Program-made: the position numbers and the translations under genes
Notes under the pieces: model-generated
What the model saw: only the letters and a program-made list of their open reading frames with translations
What the model was told of the DNA's origin: nothing
The model's database searches: none
NCBI GenBank assembly: GCA_033239005.1
Contig: BSQZ01000030.1
Span: 892,001-956,000 of the forward strand
Origin: Lamellibrachia satsuma
Lineage: Eukaryota; Annelida; Polychaeta; Sabellida; Siboglinidae
Length of the DNA stretch: 64,000 nucleotides
Direction: 5' to 3'
In this document: piece by piece, positions 1-10,922 of the stretch
Layout of the letters: the number at the start of each line of letters is the position of its first letter
How positions within the stretch are numbered: the stretch's first letter is position 1

Positions 1-36
1 ATGTAACATCACAATACATTCCAGATACTGTTGCAG

Positions 37-3000
37 CTACAACCCCAGCAATGGCAGCCACAACCAAACCAGCTGCAATCACAACTAGACCGGCTAAAAT
101 TCCTGTTTCAACATCACACATTGATACAAAGAGTAGCACTGTACCAATCACTACACACAACACTGTCAGCATCAATACTGGCAGTACTGCAAGACTGATT
201 GTCACAAGTAGCAGCACTACACCAAGTAGTGTCCAAGTCAGCAGCACAAGCAATGGTCACCAGAGCAAACCGTCAGCTGCTGCTGACTCTAGCAGCAACA
301 GGACCAATATTGGTAAGACTGCAGCATTCTGTGAAAATCATAGATATGTTTTTAATGTAATCACATAATGCTATTGTAATATTTCATAGTAATATTATGT
401 TGAAGAATAGTGGTATCACTGTGTATAACATGCCACTTGACACTCGCTGACAGTGCTAACTACTAAGAACTGCCAGTCTTCCTCTGTATAATTAAGGTGA
501 TTCAAGTCAAACAAGGCCAAACAAACTTTATTCAAATTGCCACACATCCCCTTTGTTGCAATTTGGACAAATCTTCTCACCTCTACCCCTTCAAATGATG
601 TACATATTTAGGGGGGTGGTAATGTTTAGTCACTGGTAGACTAACTACAGATATTTGACCATGTCTGTATGTTTGCAAAATGGAGGGGTTTTGTAAAAGG
701 TAACCGTATGTTTGGGGTTCTCATATGTTCGTAGGGTTAGGCATTCATCTGTCTTCAAGTATAAGTAACATATTATATATATTACAGTAAACCATAATTA
801 TATTCTATGGGTCTATGAAGAACTTTCATACTTTACAAAGTCTGTTACAACTATCGGAAATATTTTCATAAAAGAAAAACCCCGCAACAAAATATGTGAC
901 AGTGATTAATTTAAGATGATCCTTATTTACTTAATTAATTAATATCCACTGTCAAGATGTGGAGGATTCCTAATTGACCCTTCATTGCAATTGCTAACAA
1001 CTACTCAAGTGCTTCATAACAACGAACTCAGTGTGGGATCAGTGAAGCCATGAGACATGCTAGTCTGGGTCTGAGAGGGCAGGGACTGAGGGAGAAGAGA
1101 TAAGAGAAATGCTAAACAAAGAAATGTAGCCTGTGTGTTGTCAGGTAGGAAATCCTCCTGTTTGGTTGCTTTGTTTTATGCAAAATGCCAGTAGTGTATC
1201 AATCAATCAATCAATGTGAGTTTGTTTGGTTACTCATTTACAATGATGTTACAGGTATGGTCATAAATAATTTGATTTAGTAACCCAGGAGATTCTCTGG
1301 AAACCCCAAGGGGCTTATTGCGAGAACCACCCATGATTACGTATAGTAATCTTGTCATGGAATGATGCTGCAAGTTGACAATTATGTTAATAATACTAGA
1401 TATGAAGCAAATAAAAAATTACATCTTGGCGTCTTAATCCAGCAATCTAGTACAATCTAACGACTTGTTAATTGAACAATATAGTGAATATTCGTTAGTA
1501 TATGCAAAAAATATGTTAATAATAGTAAATGTGACGCATATAGAAAATTACAAGTGGTTGTAATCCATCATTCTAGCACAATATAACAACATGAGGCCAA
1601 AAAATAGTTGAACAATATAGTGATGATTCGTTAGTATAAAATAAAAAAAAAAATCGTTAGCGCAGGTTAAGCCCGAATCAAGTCTAAATGGGAAATTAGG
1701 ACATGTTGCAGTATGTCGAGAGCAGGCGTTGTTTTAACTTGTTTTTAAATTGGTTTTCTGATGTAGAATTCTGTATGTGTTACGGTTTGGAATTCCAGAA
1801 CAAGGGCCCAGAGTATTTAATTGTAAATTTCCGTGTGTTTGTCCGTGCTGTGTTAATACAATGCCTTAACTTAAATAATGAATAAATGCATAATACTGCT
1901 GCTTTTGTGTTTTCATCGCTTTGATCATCACCATTATGAAACAAAAATGTAGTGTTCGATGTACTTGACTAAAATTTTCAAAGTACTTTGTACTTGAATT
2001 TTTCACAAAGTACTTGTACTTGCCTCTATTTCTTAGATGAGTACTTGGACTTGGATTGGGCAGCAGCACAAAACAAACAACATGGTCATTGACACTCATT
2101 CATTGACATTGTTCACCTAATGTTTCTTGAGAATTATCAAAGCAATTCTAAGTAGGTTTGACAAAGACGAGGAGTACAAGTACAAGTGCTAGTTTTGAAT
2201 TAGATTAGTGCAGTGATTGCTCCTGAAAGACAGGCCCACTTGGCATTTCTCCCTGGCGACAGAACATCGGGGTCCACGACTGACGACTGCTTTATATCTG
2301 AATTCACGATATAACGGGGCGTGCAACAACGAGGCTTTTTAAATCATTAAGCATGAGTAATCATTATGAAACAACAACAAAATTATAAATAAGTGTGGTA
2401 CCTACCTCACTAGGTAATATTATTTTAATGTTTTTTTTTACATATTGCAAACATGTCTTTTATAATACCCCAGTGTCACATGTTGCATTAATGTTTTATT
2501 AACTTTTACATAGTCAACGTTTCAACCAGTACACCTTCAAAGACTTGACATGTTCATAATAATGAACATCACTGAGTGGTCATAATGGGAAGGTTTCTGT
2601 GTGACTGATGAAGGTGTTTCAGTGTCACTGTGTTGTTGCAAGACTTGTGAAGGTGTGTCAGTGTCAGTGTCAGTGTCACTGTGTTGTAGCTGCAGGTTTT
2701 ATGGTGTCAGTGTCACTGTGTTGTTGTTGCAGGTCTTATAGTGGGTCTGACGACAGCTGCATGTGTTGCAGTCATTGCTGCTGTCTTAGTCGTCTTAGTC
2801 TGCAGGAAGAGGTAGGTAGTGACTCTCTAATAATTATTATCATATCACTGCTCACTGATATATAGGCATACTACCCATATTAATTTTATACCTGGACAAA
2901 TCCCAGTTGTTTTATAACAATTTATTAACATGAAGACAAGCAAACAGAAAAGACAGGAAGGTCATAAATCATCATTATTGATTAGCTAAATCATTATTGA

Positions 3001-4807
3001 TGATTAACTAAATCAAATTTGTCACGTATATATTTCTCTGGGATGCTAATGCAAATGTAGACGGACTGGGTGTGAGGGACTGTTCACTGTAGACAAAAAC
3101 AGAAGTGCATATAAGGCAAATTAAGACAACCTTCTACAAGTCTATAGCAAATGTATACAATAAGAACACCAACACATTTAATAAAAAACAAATAAACATA
3201 AACTGGAAAATCTAAACAACAGCAATATAGGCACCAACCAGACTACCTAGTTTTAATGGTGCTTCTAGATTGGTTCCATTATCCTAGGCTAACAAAACTA
3301 TTTATTATTGTCTCGTGTAATTAACATTTTAAATAACCCATGGTGAAACAGCTGATATAATTGTTTGGTCAATATATTAGTTTATCATTTGGATTAAAGT
3401 CAGCCAAATGTGAAATGAATTCAGAAGTATTCAAAAAGGTTTCTAATGATACAGATAAACAAAGTTTACAGGATGATCTAGATAAATTAGTTAAATGGTC
3501 AGAAAAATGGCAAATGTTATTAAATTTTGGGAAGTGTAAATGTATACACATAGGACATGAAAACATGGACGAAGAATATAAAATGGGGGATGCTGTACTA
3601 GGTAGAACCATACAAGAAAAAGACTTAGGAGTAATATTTTTTGTTGACATGAAAGTTTCAGAGCAATGTGGGATTGCTGCTTTGAAAGAAAATCAAATTC
3701 TAGGCCTAATTAGGAGAAACAGCTAATTGTACCCCTGTACAAAGAAATAGTTAGACCACATTTGGAATATTGTATTCAAGCATGGAGGCCATATCATAAA
3801 AAGGACATAGACAAGCTAGAAAGAATACAATGAAGAGCAACTAAAATGATTCCAGAATTGAGAAACCTTAGTTACGAAAGTCGATTATTACAATATGGTT
3901 TGACAACACTAGAGACCAGAAGACTAAGAGGAGACCAAATAGAAGTGTTTAAAATAGTGAATGGTTATGAGGATGTTGACAGGAATATGTTCTTCAAACT
4001 TAAAGAAGGCAGTAGAACCAGAGGACACAAATCAGAGATGAGAAATGAATGGAACAAACTGCCAAATGATTGTGTTAATGCTAGTAGCATGAATATGTTT
4101 AAAAATAGAATTGACAGATATCTGATAAGGGCGGGTTATACACAGATGATAAAATTATTGGAATCTCGATAGGCCAATGGCTTCCTTGTTCACTTGCCAT
4201 CTGGAACTTGTTGTTTGGGATGGCAATCTTGTTAAATCTTGTTAAATGTGATGTTACTTCTTTCCACAGAACCAGAGCAAGGCGTCATCCAGAGATCAAC
4301 AATGACTCAGCTCAACCTGCACCACGTCCCTATGAAGTCATCTCAGACACCAAGCCAGGACAATCTGATGACACCTACACTTACTGTCCCATCAATGGGA
4401 TGATAGCACTGCCACCTGGTGTCACAAAGCCCATGGATGCTGCCAATATGAAGTCGCAACCAAACGTTTCACTTGACGACCTCTACAGTAAACCAAACAA
4501 ACAGATAAAGTTTGAAAAGGATTCCCAGAATGCATCTGATTATGCGTGTGTGTACGAACATGTGAAAGGTGAACTAATGGATGATGGGACGACAGGCTCA
4601 GGAAATGAGGAATTGAACTACGTGGAGATAGACCACAGTGGGGTGGAGGGTGCCATGGGAAATGGGGGGTCACACCCTGAGTCAGAGGGTATTACATATG
4701 CTGAAATCCAACCCAAGACAACCAGCTCTGACACGACACCGCTGGATGGTGACACTCCTGGTGACATGGACATGTCTATGGTCGAGAATGACCTCTACTC
4801 GACATAA
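37..4807 (+). CDS. Gene A (3' half): stalk, transmembrane and dual-ITIM tail of a SUEL-lectin receptor paralogue
   Basis: Three exons remain: stalk 37-312, transmembrane 2733-2811 and tail 4270-4807 (TAA stop). The signal and lectin exons lie before the window. Introns are GT-AG and the phases (1, then 2) match paralogues B, C and D, so the frame is continuous. The stalk is rich in Thr, Ser and Ala, as in a mucin-like, O-glycosylated spacer. The transmembrane exon begins [11 protein letters not shown] and ends at CRK(R), a stop-transfer. The tail has two strict ITIMs, LNYVEI and ITYAEI, with tyrosines 26 residues apart, plus other tyrosines (PYEVI, ENDLYST). By analogy with known ITIM receptors it could recruit SH2-domain phosphatases when phosphorylated; this is inferred. 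A 5'-truncated LINE lies in the last intron and ends about 20 bp before the tail acceptor. An AATAAA at 5044-5049 is a candidate poly(A) signal. Confidence 0.82.
313..2599. other. Gene A stalk-transmembrane intron
   Basis: No gene is seen. Contents are a (TCAA)n run at about 1200-1215, two related AT-rich blocks at 1380-1500 and 1505-1650 (TTGAACAATATAGTGA repeats), and a cluster of AAGTACTTG words at 1955-2050. Confidence 0.5.
2600..2732 (+). repeat. Small duplicated 3' splice-site array before gene A's transmembrane exon
   Basis: Three diverged copies of GTGTCACTGTGTTG..AG precede the exon at 2733. The last spacing is 37 nt, out of frame, so upstream acceptors would shift the reading frame. 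Confidence 0.7.
3361..4248 (+). mobile_element. CR1-like LINE, 5'-truncated, in gene A's last intron
   Basis: It encodes the C-terminal reverse-transcriptase and post-RT region ([20 protein letters not shown], the [12 protein letters not shown] region, the [14 protein letters not shown] region) with two small deletions relative to the copy at 7820-9910. It ends in the family 3' tail: GATGGCAATCTTGTTAAAT plus a second CTTGTTAAAT. The tail lies about 20 bp before gene A's last acceptor. Confidence 0.88.
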
Positions 4808-6169
4808 TGACATGAAACTGCAGGTGACAGTGGCGAGACCTTCAGTGACATGGACATGTCTATTGTCAAGACAAAATGACTTATTGTCACTGGTAAAGAG
4901 ACAGTGGCCACAAGGACATTACCAGTTCATTACATTCTGTAGACATTTCTACACTTTCTCATGCATTATATACATCTATTTTAACTGTCTTCTAATTGTT
5001 AAAAAAAATGAATTTTGAAATGAATTATAATGTTAAAAAGACTAATAAATGTAGCTGCCAGAGGAATAATGTTGAAGACAAGATACATATTTAAGGTGTT
5101 AGCAGTGTAGAAATTACATACTAGCAGTGGCAAATGTTTAGCATGACAGATATGTAGTCTATCTAGCTATATATATATATTCTAAAACTTCCAAAAGACT
5201 GGCTGTGATACAGACACTAAGCTAGTTATAATCAACCATGTGGAGCGTGGGACCGAGAAAATTTGGGCAGGACACATATCAAAACTCAACGGAAGTGACT
5301 TTCAAGGCATTCAGTGAATGGACTGGGTAGGTATTACCAGCCATTTATACTTACACATGTGGTAAAAAATATACCAGAGTTGATATAGGTGAAACTTTTG
5401 GTTTTCTCAGACTTTTGTTGTCACTGAACCTTGACAAAAATGGGGTGTATGCTTATTAGGGCATGTACACTAAATAGGTTGAATTCTGTATGTATTTGCT
5501 TGTATGGTATTTAATTTTGAAAGCATTCTTTTTACTAAAACAAAATATTTTAAATCTGCTTTCTGTAAAATGTTGTGAACTGTATTGGATGTGGTGATAT
5601 ATGGAATAAATATTATTGTTATTATCGTATGATATTTATGTATATATGTTGAATAAACATGTCTAATTATAGCATTGTTTATGTTAACAGTTTTCATAAA
5701 AGAAAAAAGACTAGAGACATGTGTTAGTGTTTCTCTCTCATTTGGTAGTATTTGTTCTGGGGGGGGGAGGATAAGACAAAAACAAGAATCCTACACCTGA
5801 TAATCATCCAATGCATAAGATTATATTACTGCATGGTCATTGAATGTTATGAACGAATTATCTCCCAGCATATGAATTTAGACCTAACAGAGGAAATATC
5901 AGGTGACAATTTATCAGGCCACACATCTATTAGTACACTTACACCCTGAAAGAAAGAGAGAGTATATATTTCATACACAAAATGTACAGTAATTTCAATG
6001 AATACAAAACAGAAAAAGTAATTGGCATAAAAAGTTAATTACTATTTAGACACGTCACACCTGAACATCAGTGAATGGAACATCATGCTTCAACTAGGCA
6101 TAGCTTCACCATGACCAACTAAGCAGCTGAGGTGGTGTCGGAAAGCAGCAGCAGCAACAATAACAACAT
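4808..6169. other. Gene A 3' UTR and flank, no further gene seen
   Basis: Just after the stop, 4838-4890 is an imperfect tandem copy of the last coding segment and start of the 3' UTR (GACATGGACATGTCTAT recurs), so the 3' end has been locally duplicated. AATAAA lies at 5044-5049. The rest is AT-rich sequence with only short spurious frames. Confidence 0.5.
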
Positions 6170-6442
6170 ATTCTTGACTATGCGTGTGTGTACGGACATG
6201 TGACAGCTGAGCCAATGGACGATGGGACGACAAACTTGGGAAACTGAACTATGTGGACATAGACCACAGCGGGGTGAAGGTGAGGGTTCATACCCTGAGA
6301 CAGAGACTGTCACTTATGCTGAGATCCAAACCAAGACAACCAGTCCTGAGTCCGCAGGATGGTGACACTCGTGGTGACAGAGAAATGTCTATGGTCAAGA
6401 ATGACCTCTACTTGACAAAATGACCTATCATCACTGGTAAAG
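6170..6442 (+). pseudogene. Decayed copy of the gene A tail exon
   Basis: This stretch aligns closely with the second half of gene A's tail exon and the first bases of its 3' UTR (4529-4900): the DYACVY segment, the DDGTT segment, the YVxIDHSG ITIM region, a TYAEIQ-like region, the MVKNDLY end and the CACTGGTAAAG after the stop. Small deletions and frame breaks follow the DDGTT segment and no acceptor or upstream exon is seen nearby. It is a relic of a partial tandem duplication. Confidence 0.8.
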
Positions 6443-6514
6443 TGATGATAGGTGATGATACTTCTATAAATTTATTCATACCAATTAATTCAATATTGTT
6501 ATTCTTCTAAATGG

Positions 6515-6606
6515 TCTTCCCTTAATCTCCTCATCTCTATAGTGTCGCTAATCCACATTCTTTACAGCTTTTTTCATAAGTAAAAGTCTTTCAGTTCTGG
6601 AATCAG
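6515..6606 (-). mobile_element. Short older CR1-like LINE fragment
   Basis: On the minus strand it matches the region coding for [17 protein letters not shown] and RGDQIEV in a diverged form. It abuts the 3' end of the next LINE, which suggests nesting of a younger copy beside an older one. Confidence 0.65.
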
Positions 6607-6630
6607 CTTACTTGCTAGAAGATCAATAAT

Positions 6631-7690
6631 TTAACAAGATTTGCCATCCAAGCCAAAGGCCCAGATGGCAAGTGGACAAGGAAGCCATTGGCTTATCGAG
6701 AGTCCAACACTGTTCATCTACTTATAACACGCCCTCCTGAGATATGTGTCAACCTTGTTTTTAAACATATTCACGCTGCTAGCAGTTATACAATCTGTAG
6801 ACAATTTGTTCCATTCATTTATTGTCCTCTGTGAGAACGAGTGCTTCCTGATGTCCAATCTACATTGATCCTTTACTAATTTTACCTCATGTCCTCTAGT
6901 TCTGCTATCCTTCTTGAGTGAGAAAAACATATTTCTATCAATATTTTCATACCCATTCAATATCTTAAAAACTTCAATCTGATCTCCTCTTAACCTCCTT
7001 GTCTCTAGAGTTGTTAAACCACATTCTTTCAGGCGTCCTTCATAACTAAGGTCTCTCAGTTCTGGAATCATTTTAGTTGCTTTCCTTTGTATGTGTTCAA
7101 GCGTATCTATATCCTTCTTACGATATGGTCTCCATGCTTGTATACAGTATTCTAAATGAGGTCTAACTATTGCTTTATACAGAGGTATAATTAACTTTTT
7201 TCCTTGTATGTTATGTTTCTTCTAATCAATCCAAGAATTTTATTACCCTTTGAAGCTGCAATACCACACTGCTCCACACTTTCATATCAGCGCTTATTTT
7301 AACTCCTAAGTCCTTTTCTTTTACAGTAGTACCCAGAACAGTATCTCCCATCTTATAGTTTACATCCAAGTTCCTATGTCCTGTATGTAGGCATTTACAT
7401 TTCCCAAAATTGAACAACATCTGCCATTTCTCAGACCATTTTACTAATCTGTCTAGATCGTTTTGTAAATGTTGTTTATCACCATCAGTATTAACCTTTC
7501 TAAACAGTTTTGTGTCATCTGCAAATTTCAGTATGTTACTTGTTATACTCTCGTCCAAGTCATTGATATATATATCAAGAATAATATAGGTCCTAATACT
7601 GATCCTTGAGGTACCACACTCAAAACCGATTTCCAATTTGAAACTTCTCCATCTACTACGTAATGTGTACATCCATATCTATAAAGCGCA
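6631..7690 (-). mobile_element. CR1-like LINE, second subfamily, 5'-truncated
   Basis: Minus-strand frames at 7226-7672 (INDLDESITSNILKFADDTK) and 6718-7071 (MIPELRDLSYEGRLKECGL) give the RT catalytic FADD box and the C-terminal domain, broken by one frameshift near 7200. Its 3' UTR has the GGCCTTTGGCTTGGATGGCAA variant, which separates it from the 7820-9910 subfamily. The endonuclease is missing. Confidence 0.88.
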
Positions 7691-7819
7691 CTGTAATTAA
7701 CCCTTGGACTACTGACATAGTAAACTGTCCCAAGTCATTAAACTGGTTTATGCTGACAGGTCTCATGTAGCCACACATAAAGTGGAGGCATTCTACTACA
7801 ACAGAATGCTGGACTTGTT

Positions 7820-9910
7820 TAAAATATGAGATTGAGGGCATTATTGAGAAATTTATTCCATTAAGAAAACAAGGGAAAAGATCCAGGAAAAAACACCTGT
7901 CAAAAGAAGCTATTAGAAAAATTGCTCACAAACAGATGCTGTGGAAGGTCTATAAAAACACTGGAAATGTAGAAGACTACACCAACTACAAAGAGGCACT
8001 TAACCTAGCTACTACTGAAATTAGAAAATCTAAAAGAACCTTTGAACAAAAATTGGCAGGTAATATTAAAAATGACAGCAAGAGTTTCTATGCTTATGTA
8101 AGGAGTAAACAGAAAGTTCGAGATAAGGTCGGACCACTGGAAAGCAACAGTGAAAACATAATTTCAGATGGGTTCCAAATGGCAGAGGTCCTGAATGAGT
8201 ATTTCAGCTCAGTTTTTACCACAGAAGATATCAGCTCACTTCCAGTTCCACTGACTAAATTTGAGGGCAATACATCAGAATATTTAGGGCAGTTATTTGT
8301 AACTCCTGAAATGATAGCAAAGAAAATTAAGAAGATGAAAGATAATAAATCACCTGGAGTTGATGGGATACCACCAAAACTGCTAAAGGAAATTGTTGAT
8401 CAAATTAGTACACCACTTGCAAACTTATTTAACTTGTCACTAGAAGAAGGAATAGTTCCTTCAGAATGGAAAGAAGCAAACATTACGCCGTTGTTTAAGA
8501 AGGGATCGAGGAAGAAGCCAGAAAATTACAGACCAGTGAGTTTAACATCAGTTGTATGTAAATTACTTGAAACATTAATTAGAGACCACATGGTGGAATT
8601 CCTCATAAAACATAAATTAATAAATACATCTCAACATGGATTCCTAAAAGCAAGGTCATGTCTAACCAATCTCTTATGTTTTTTAGAAGAAATTACAAAG
8701 TGGGTAGATCACGGGTCACCAGTGGATGTTGTCTACTTAGATTTTCAGAAAGCTTTCGATAAAGTGCCACATCAAAGATTGTTACTTAAACTAAAAGCCC
8801 ATGGTATAGGCAATGATGTAATCAACTGGATAGAAAAGTGGCTTACACACAGAAGACAGAGAGTAGTAGTAGATGGTAAGATTTCAAACTGGAAATCTGT
8901 TTTGAGTGGGGTACCACAGGGATCAGTGTTAGGCCCTATACTGTTTTTAATATATATAAATGATTTGGAGGATGACATATCTAGCAAAGTACTCAAATTT
9001 GCAGATGACACAAAAGTATTCAGAAGGGTTACTAATGATACAGATAAACAAAGTTTACAGGATGATCTAGAAAAATTAGTTAAATGGTCAGAAAAATGGC
9101 AAATGTTATTAAATTTTGGGAAGTGTAAATGTATACACATAGGACATGGAAATATGGACGAGGAATATAAAATGGGGGATGCTGTACTAGGTAGAACCAC
9201 ACATGAAAAGGATTTAGGAGTAACATTTAATGCTGACATGAAAGTTTCAGAGCAATGTGGGATTGCTGCTTCGAAAGGAAATCAAATTCTAGGCCTAATT
9301 AGGAGAACTATCACGTATAAGGAGAAACATCTAATTGTACCCCTGTACAAAGCAATAGTTAGACCACATTTGGAATATTGTATTCAAGCATGGAGGCCAT
9401 ATCGTAAAAAAGACATAGATAAGCTAGAAAGAATACAACGAAGAGCAACTAAGATGATTCCAGAATTAAGAGACCTTAGTTACGAAAGTCGCTTATTACA
9501 ATGTGGTTTGACAACACTAGAGACCAGGAGACTAAGAGGAGACCAAATAGAAGTGTTTAAAATAGTGAACGGTTATGAGGATGTTGATAGGAATATGTTC
9601 TTCAAACTTAAAGAAGGCAGTAGAACCAGAGGACACAAAGCAGCATTAGTTAAGGAGCAGTGTAGGTTGGACATGAGAAAGTACTCATTCTCACAGAGGG
9701 TGATAAATGAATGGAACAAACTGCCAAACGATTGTGTTAATGCTAGTAGTGTGAATATGTTTAAAAATAGAATTGACAGATATCTGATAAGGGCGGGCTA
9801 CACATAGATGAGAAAATTGTTGGACTCTCGATAAGCCAATGGCTTCCTTGTCCACTTGCCATCTGGAACTTGTTGTTCGAGATGGCAATCTTGTTAAATC
9901 TTGTTAAATC
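7820..9910 (+). mobile_element. CR1-like LINE with intact 623-codon reverse-transcriptase frame
   Basis: The open frame to 9807 holds the pre-RT linker and a full RT: SPGVDGIPPKLLKE, NYRPVSLTS, YLDFQKAFDKVPH, GVPQGSVLGPILFLIYIND and the catalytic LKFADDTK, then a C-terminal domain ending [11 protein letters not shown] and YLIRAGYT. In-frame codons continue upstream of the ATG at 7936 to about 7826, so the true protein began further 5' and the copy is truncated, with no endonuclease. The 3' tail is two copies of CTTGTTAAAT. No target-site duplication was recognised. It could still make RT protein but is unlikely to move on its own. Confidence 0.92.
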
Positions 9911-10364
9911 TACTGCCAGACAGACTTCCTCTTTCAAGGAGCCTGGTCACACATGACCGACTCCTTGTCATGCATAACTGAACAGCTAGCCCACTCTCAT
10001 AATGATACACAAAGTAATGACTGACTGGCCCTGTAGTGCTAGTAATTCATGTCCTAAACCACAGAAGTAATCACCGGACAATCAATGTAACACACAAGAA
10101 CACTTTTGCTAAAAGTTTTAATTTTGCATCAAGTTGACAAACTGTTGAGAGGAGGACACTTTTCTGGATGTTTGTATTGGTTCAGGGTAGAGGAATATGG
10201 ATGCATGGAAAACTGTGAGAATGAATACTTTCTGCTATGTTGTCTACACAGGTCCTTGACTAACGTTAAGGATGTCTGGAGCAGATTGACCCGACTGTCT
10301 ACCCAGTAGTTGTACTTTAGTGACAGTTAACATGTTTCTTCTTCTGAAAAACAGAGTTGTTGTG
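9911..10364. other. Intergenic stretch between two LINEs
   Basis: No coding exon of the receptor family or other gene is recognised. Short frames here lack support. Confidence 0.4.
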
Positions 10365-10580
10365 TCACAGAGGACAATAAATAAATGGAACAAACTGTCT
10401 ACAGATTGTGTAACTGCTAGCAGCGTGAATATGTTTAAAAACAAGGTTGACACATATATCAGGAGGGCGGGTTATAAGTAGGTGAACATTGTTGGACTCT
10501 CGATAAGCCAATGGCTTCCTTGTCCACTTGCCATCTGGGCCTTTGGCTTGGATGGCAAATCTTGTTAAATCTTGTTAAAT
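10365..10580 (+). mobile_element. CR1-like LINE 3' fragment (second subfamily)
   Basis: It codes for INKWNKLSTDC and a VNMFKNKVDTYI-like segment, then the 3' UTR with TGGGCCTTTGGCTTGGATGG and two CTTGTTAAAT units. It lies about 340 bp upstream of gene B's start codon. Confidence 0.85.
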
Positions 10581-10922
10581 GTGGTTCTCACTCAACCAGC
10601 ACACAAAGCTAAAAGACTAACCAGGAAGAACCATACTTAAGGCTACCAGGAAAACTTAGGCCAGTTGTGAGTTTCTATTCAGCCAAGTCTGTCTGACAAA
10701 TCAATGAAACAGACTTCCTCCCCACACAACCAAAAAGACTTTACAGGTTTACACAGTGATGTCATTGCCCTACACTGAGAATACACATATCAGAGCTGAA
10801 GCAGTGCAGGGATCTTACAGACATGTTCTAATAGAGCTTCACTGGAGATTTCTGAAGAAATAATTGTAGAGATTTCTGGCAAACACTGTGTGGATATTTC
10901 TAGTAGAAACAAGACAAGCATA

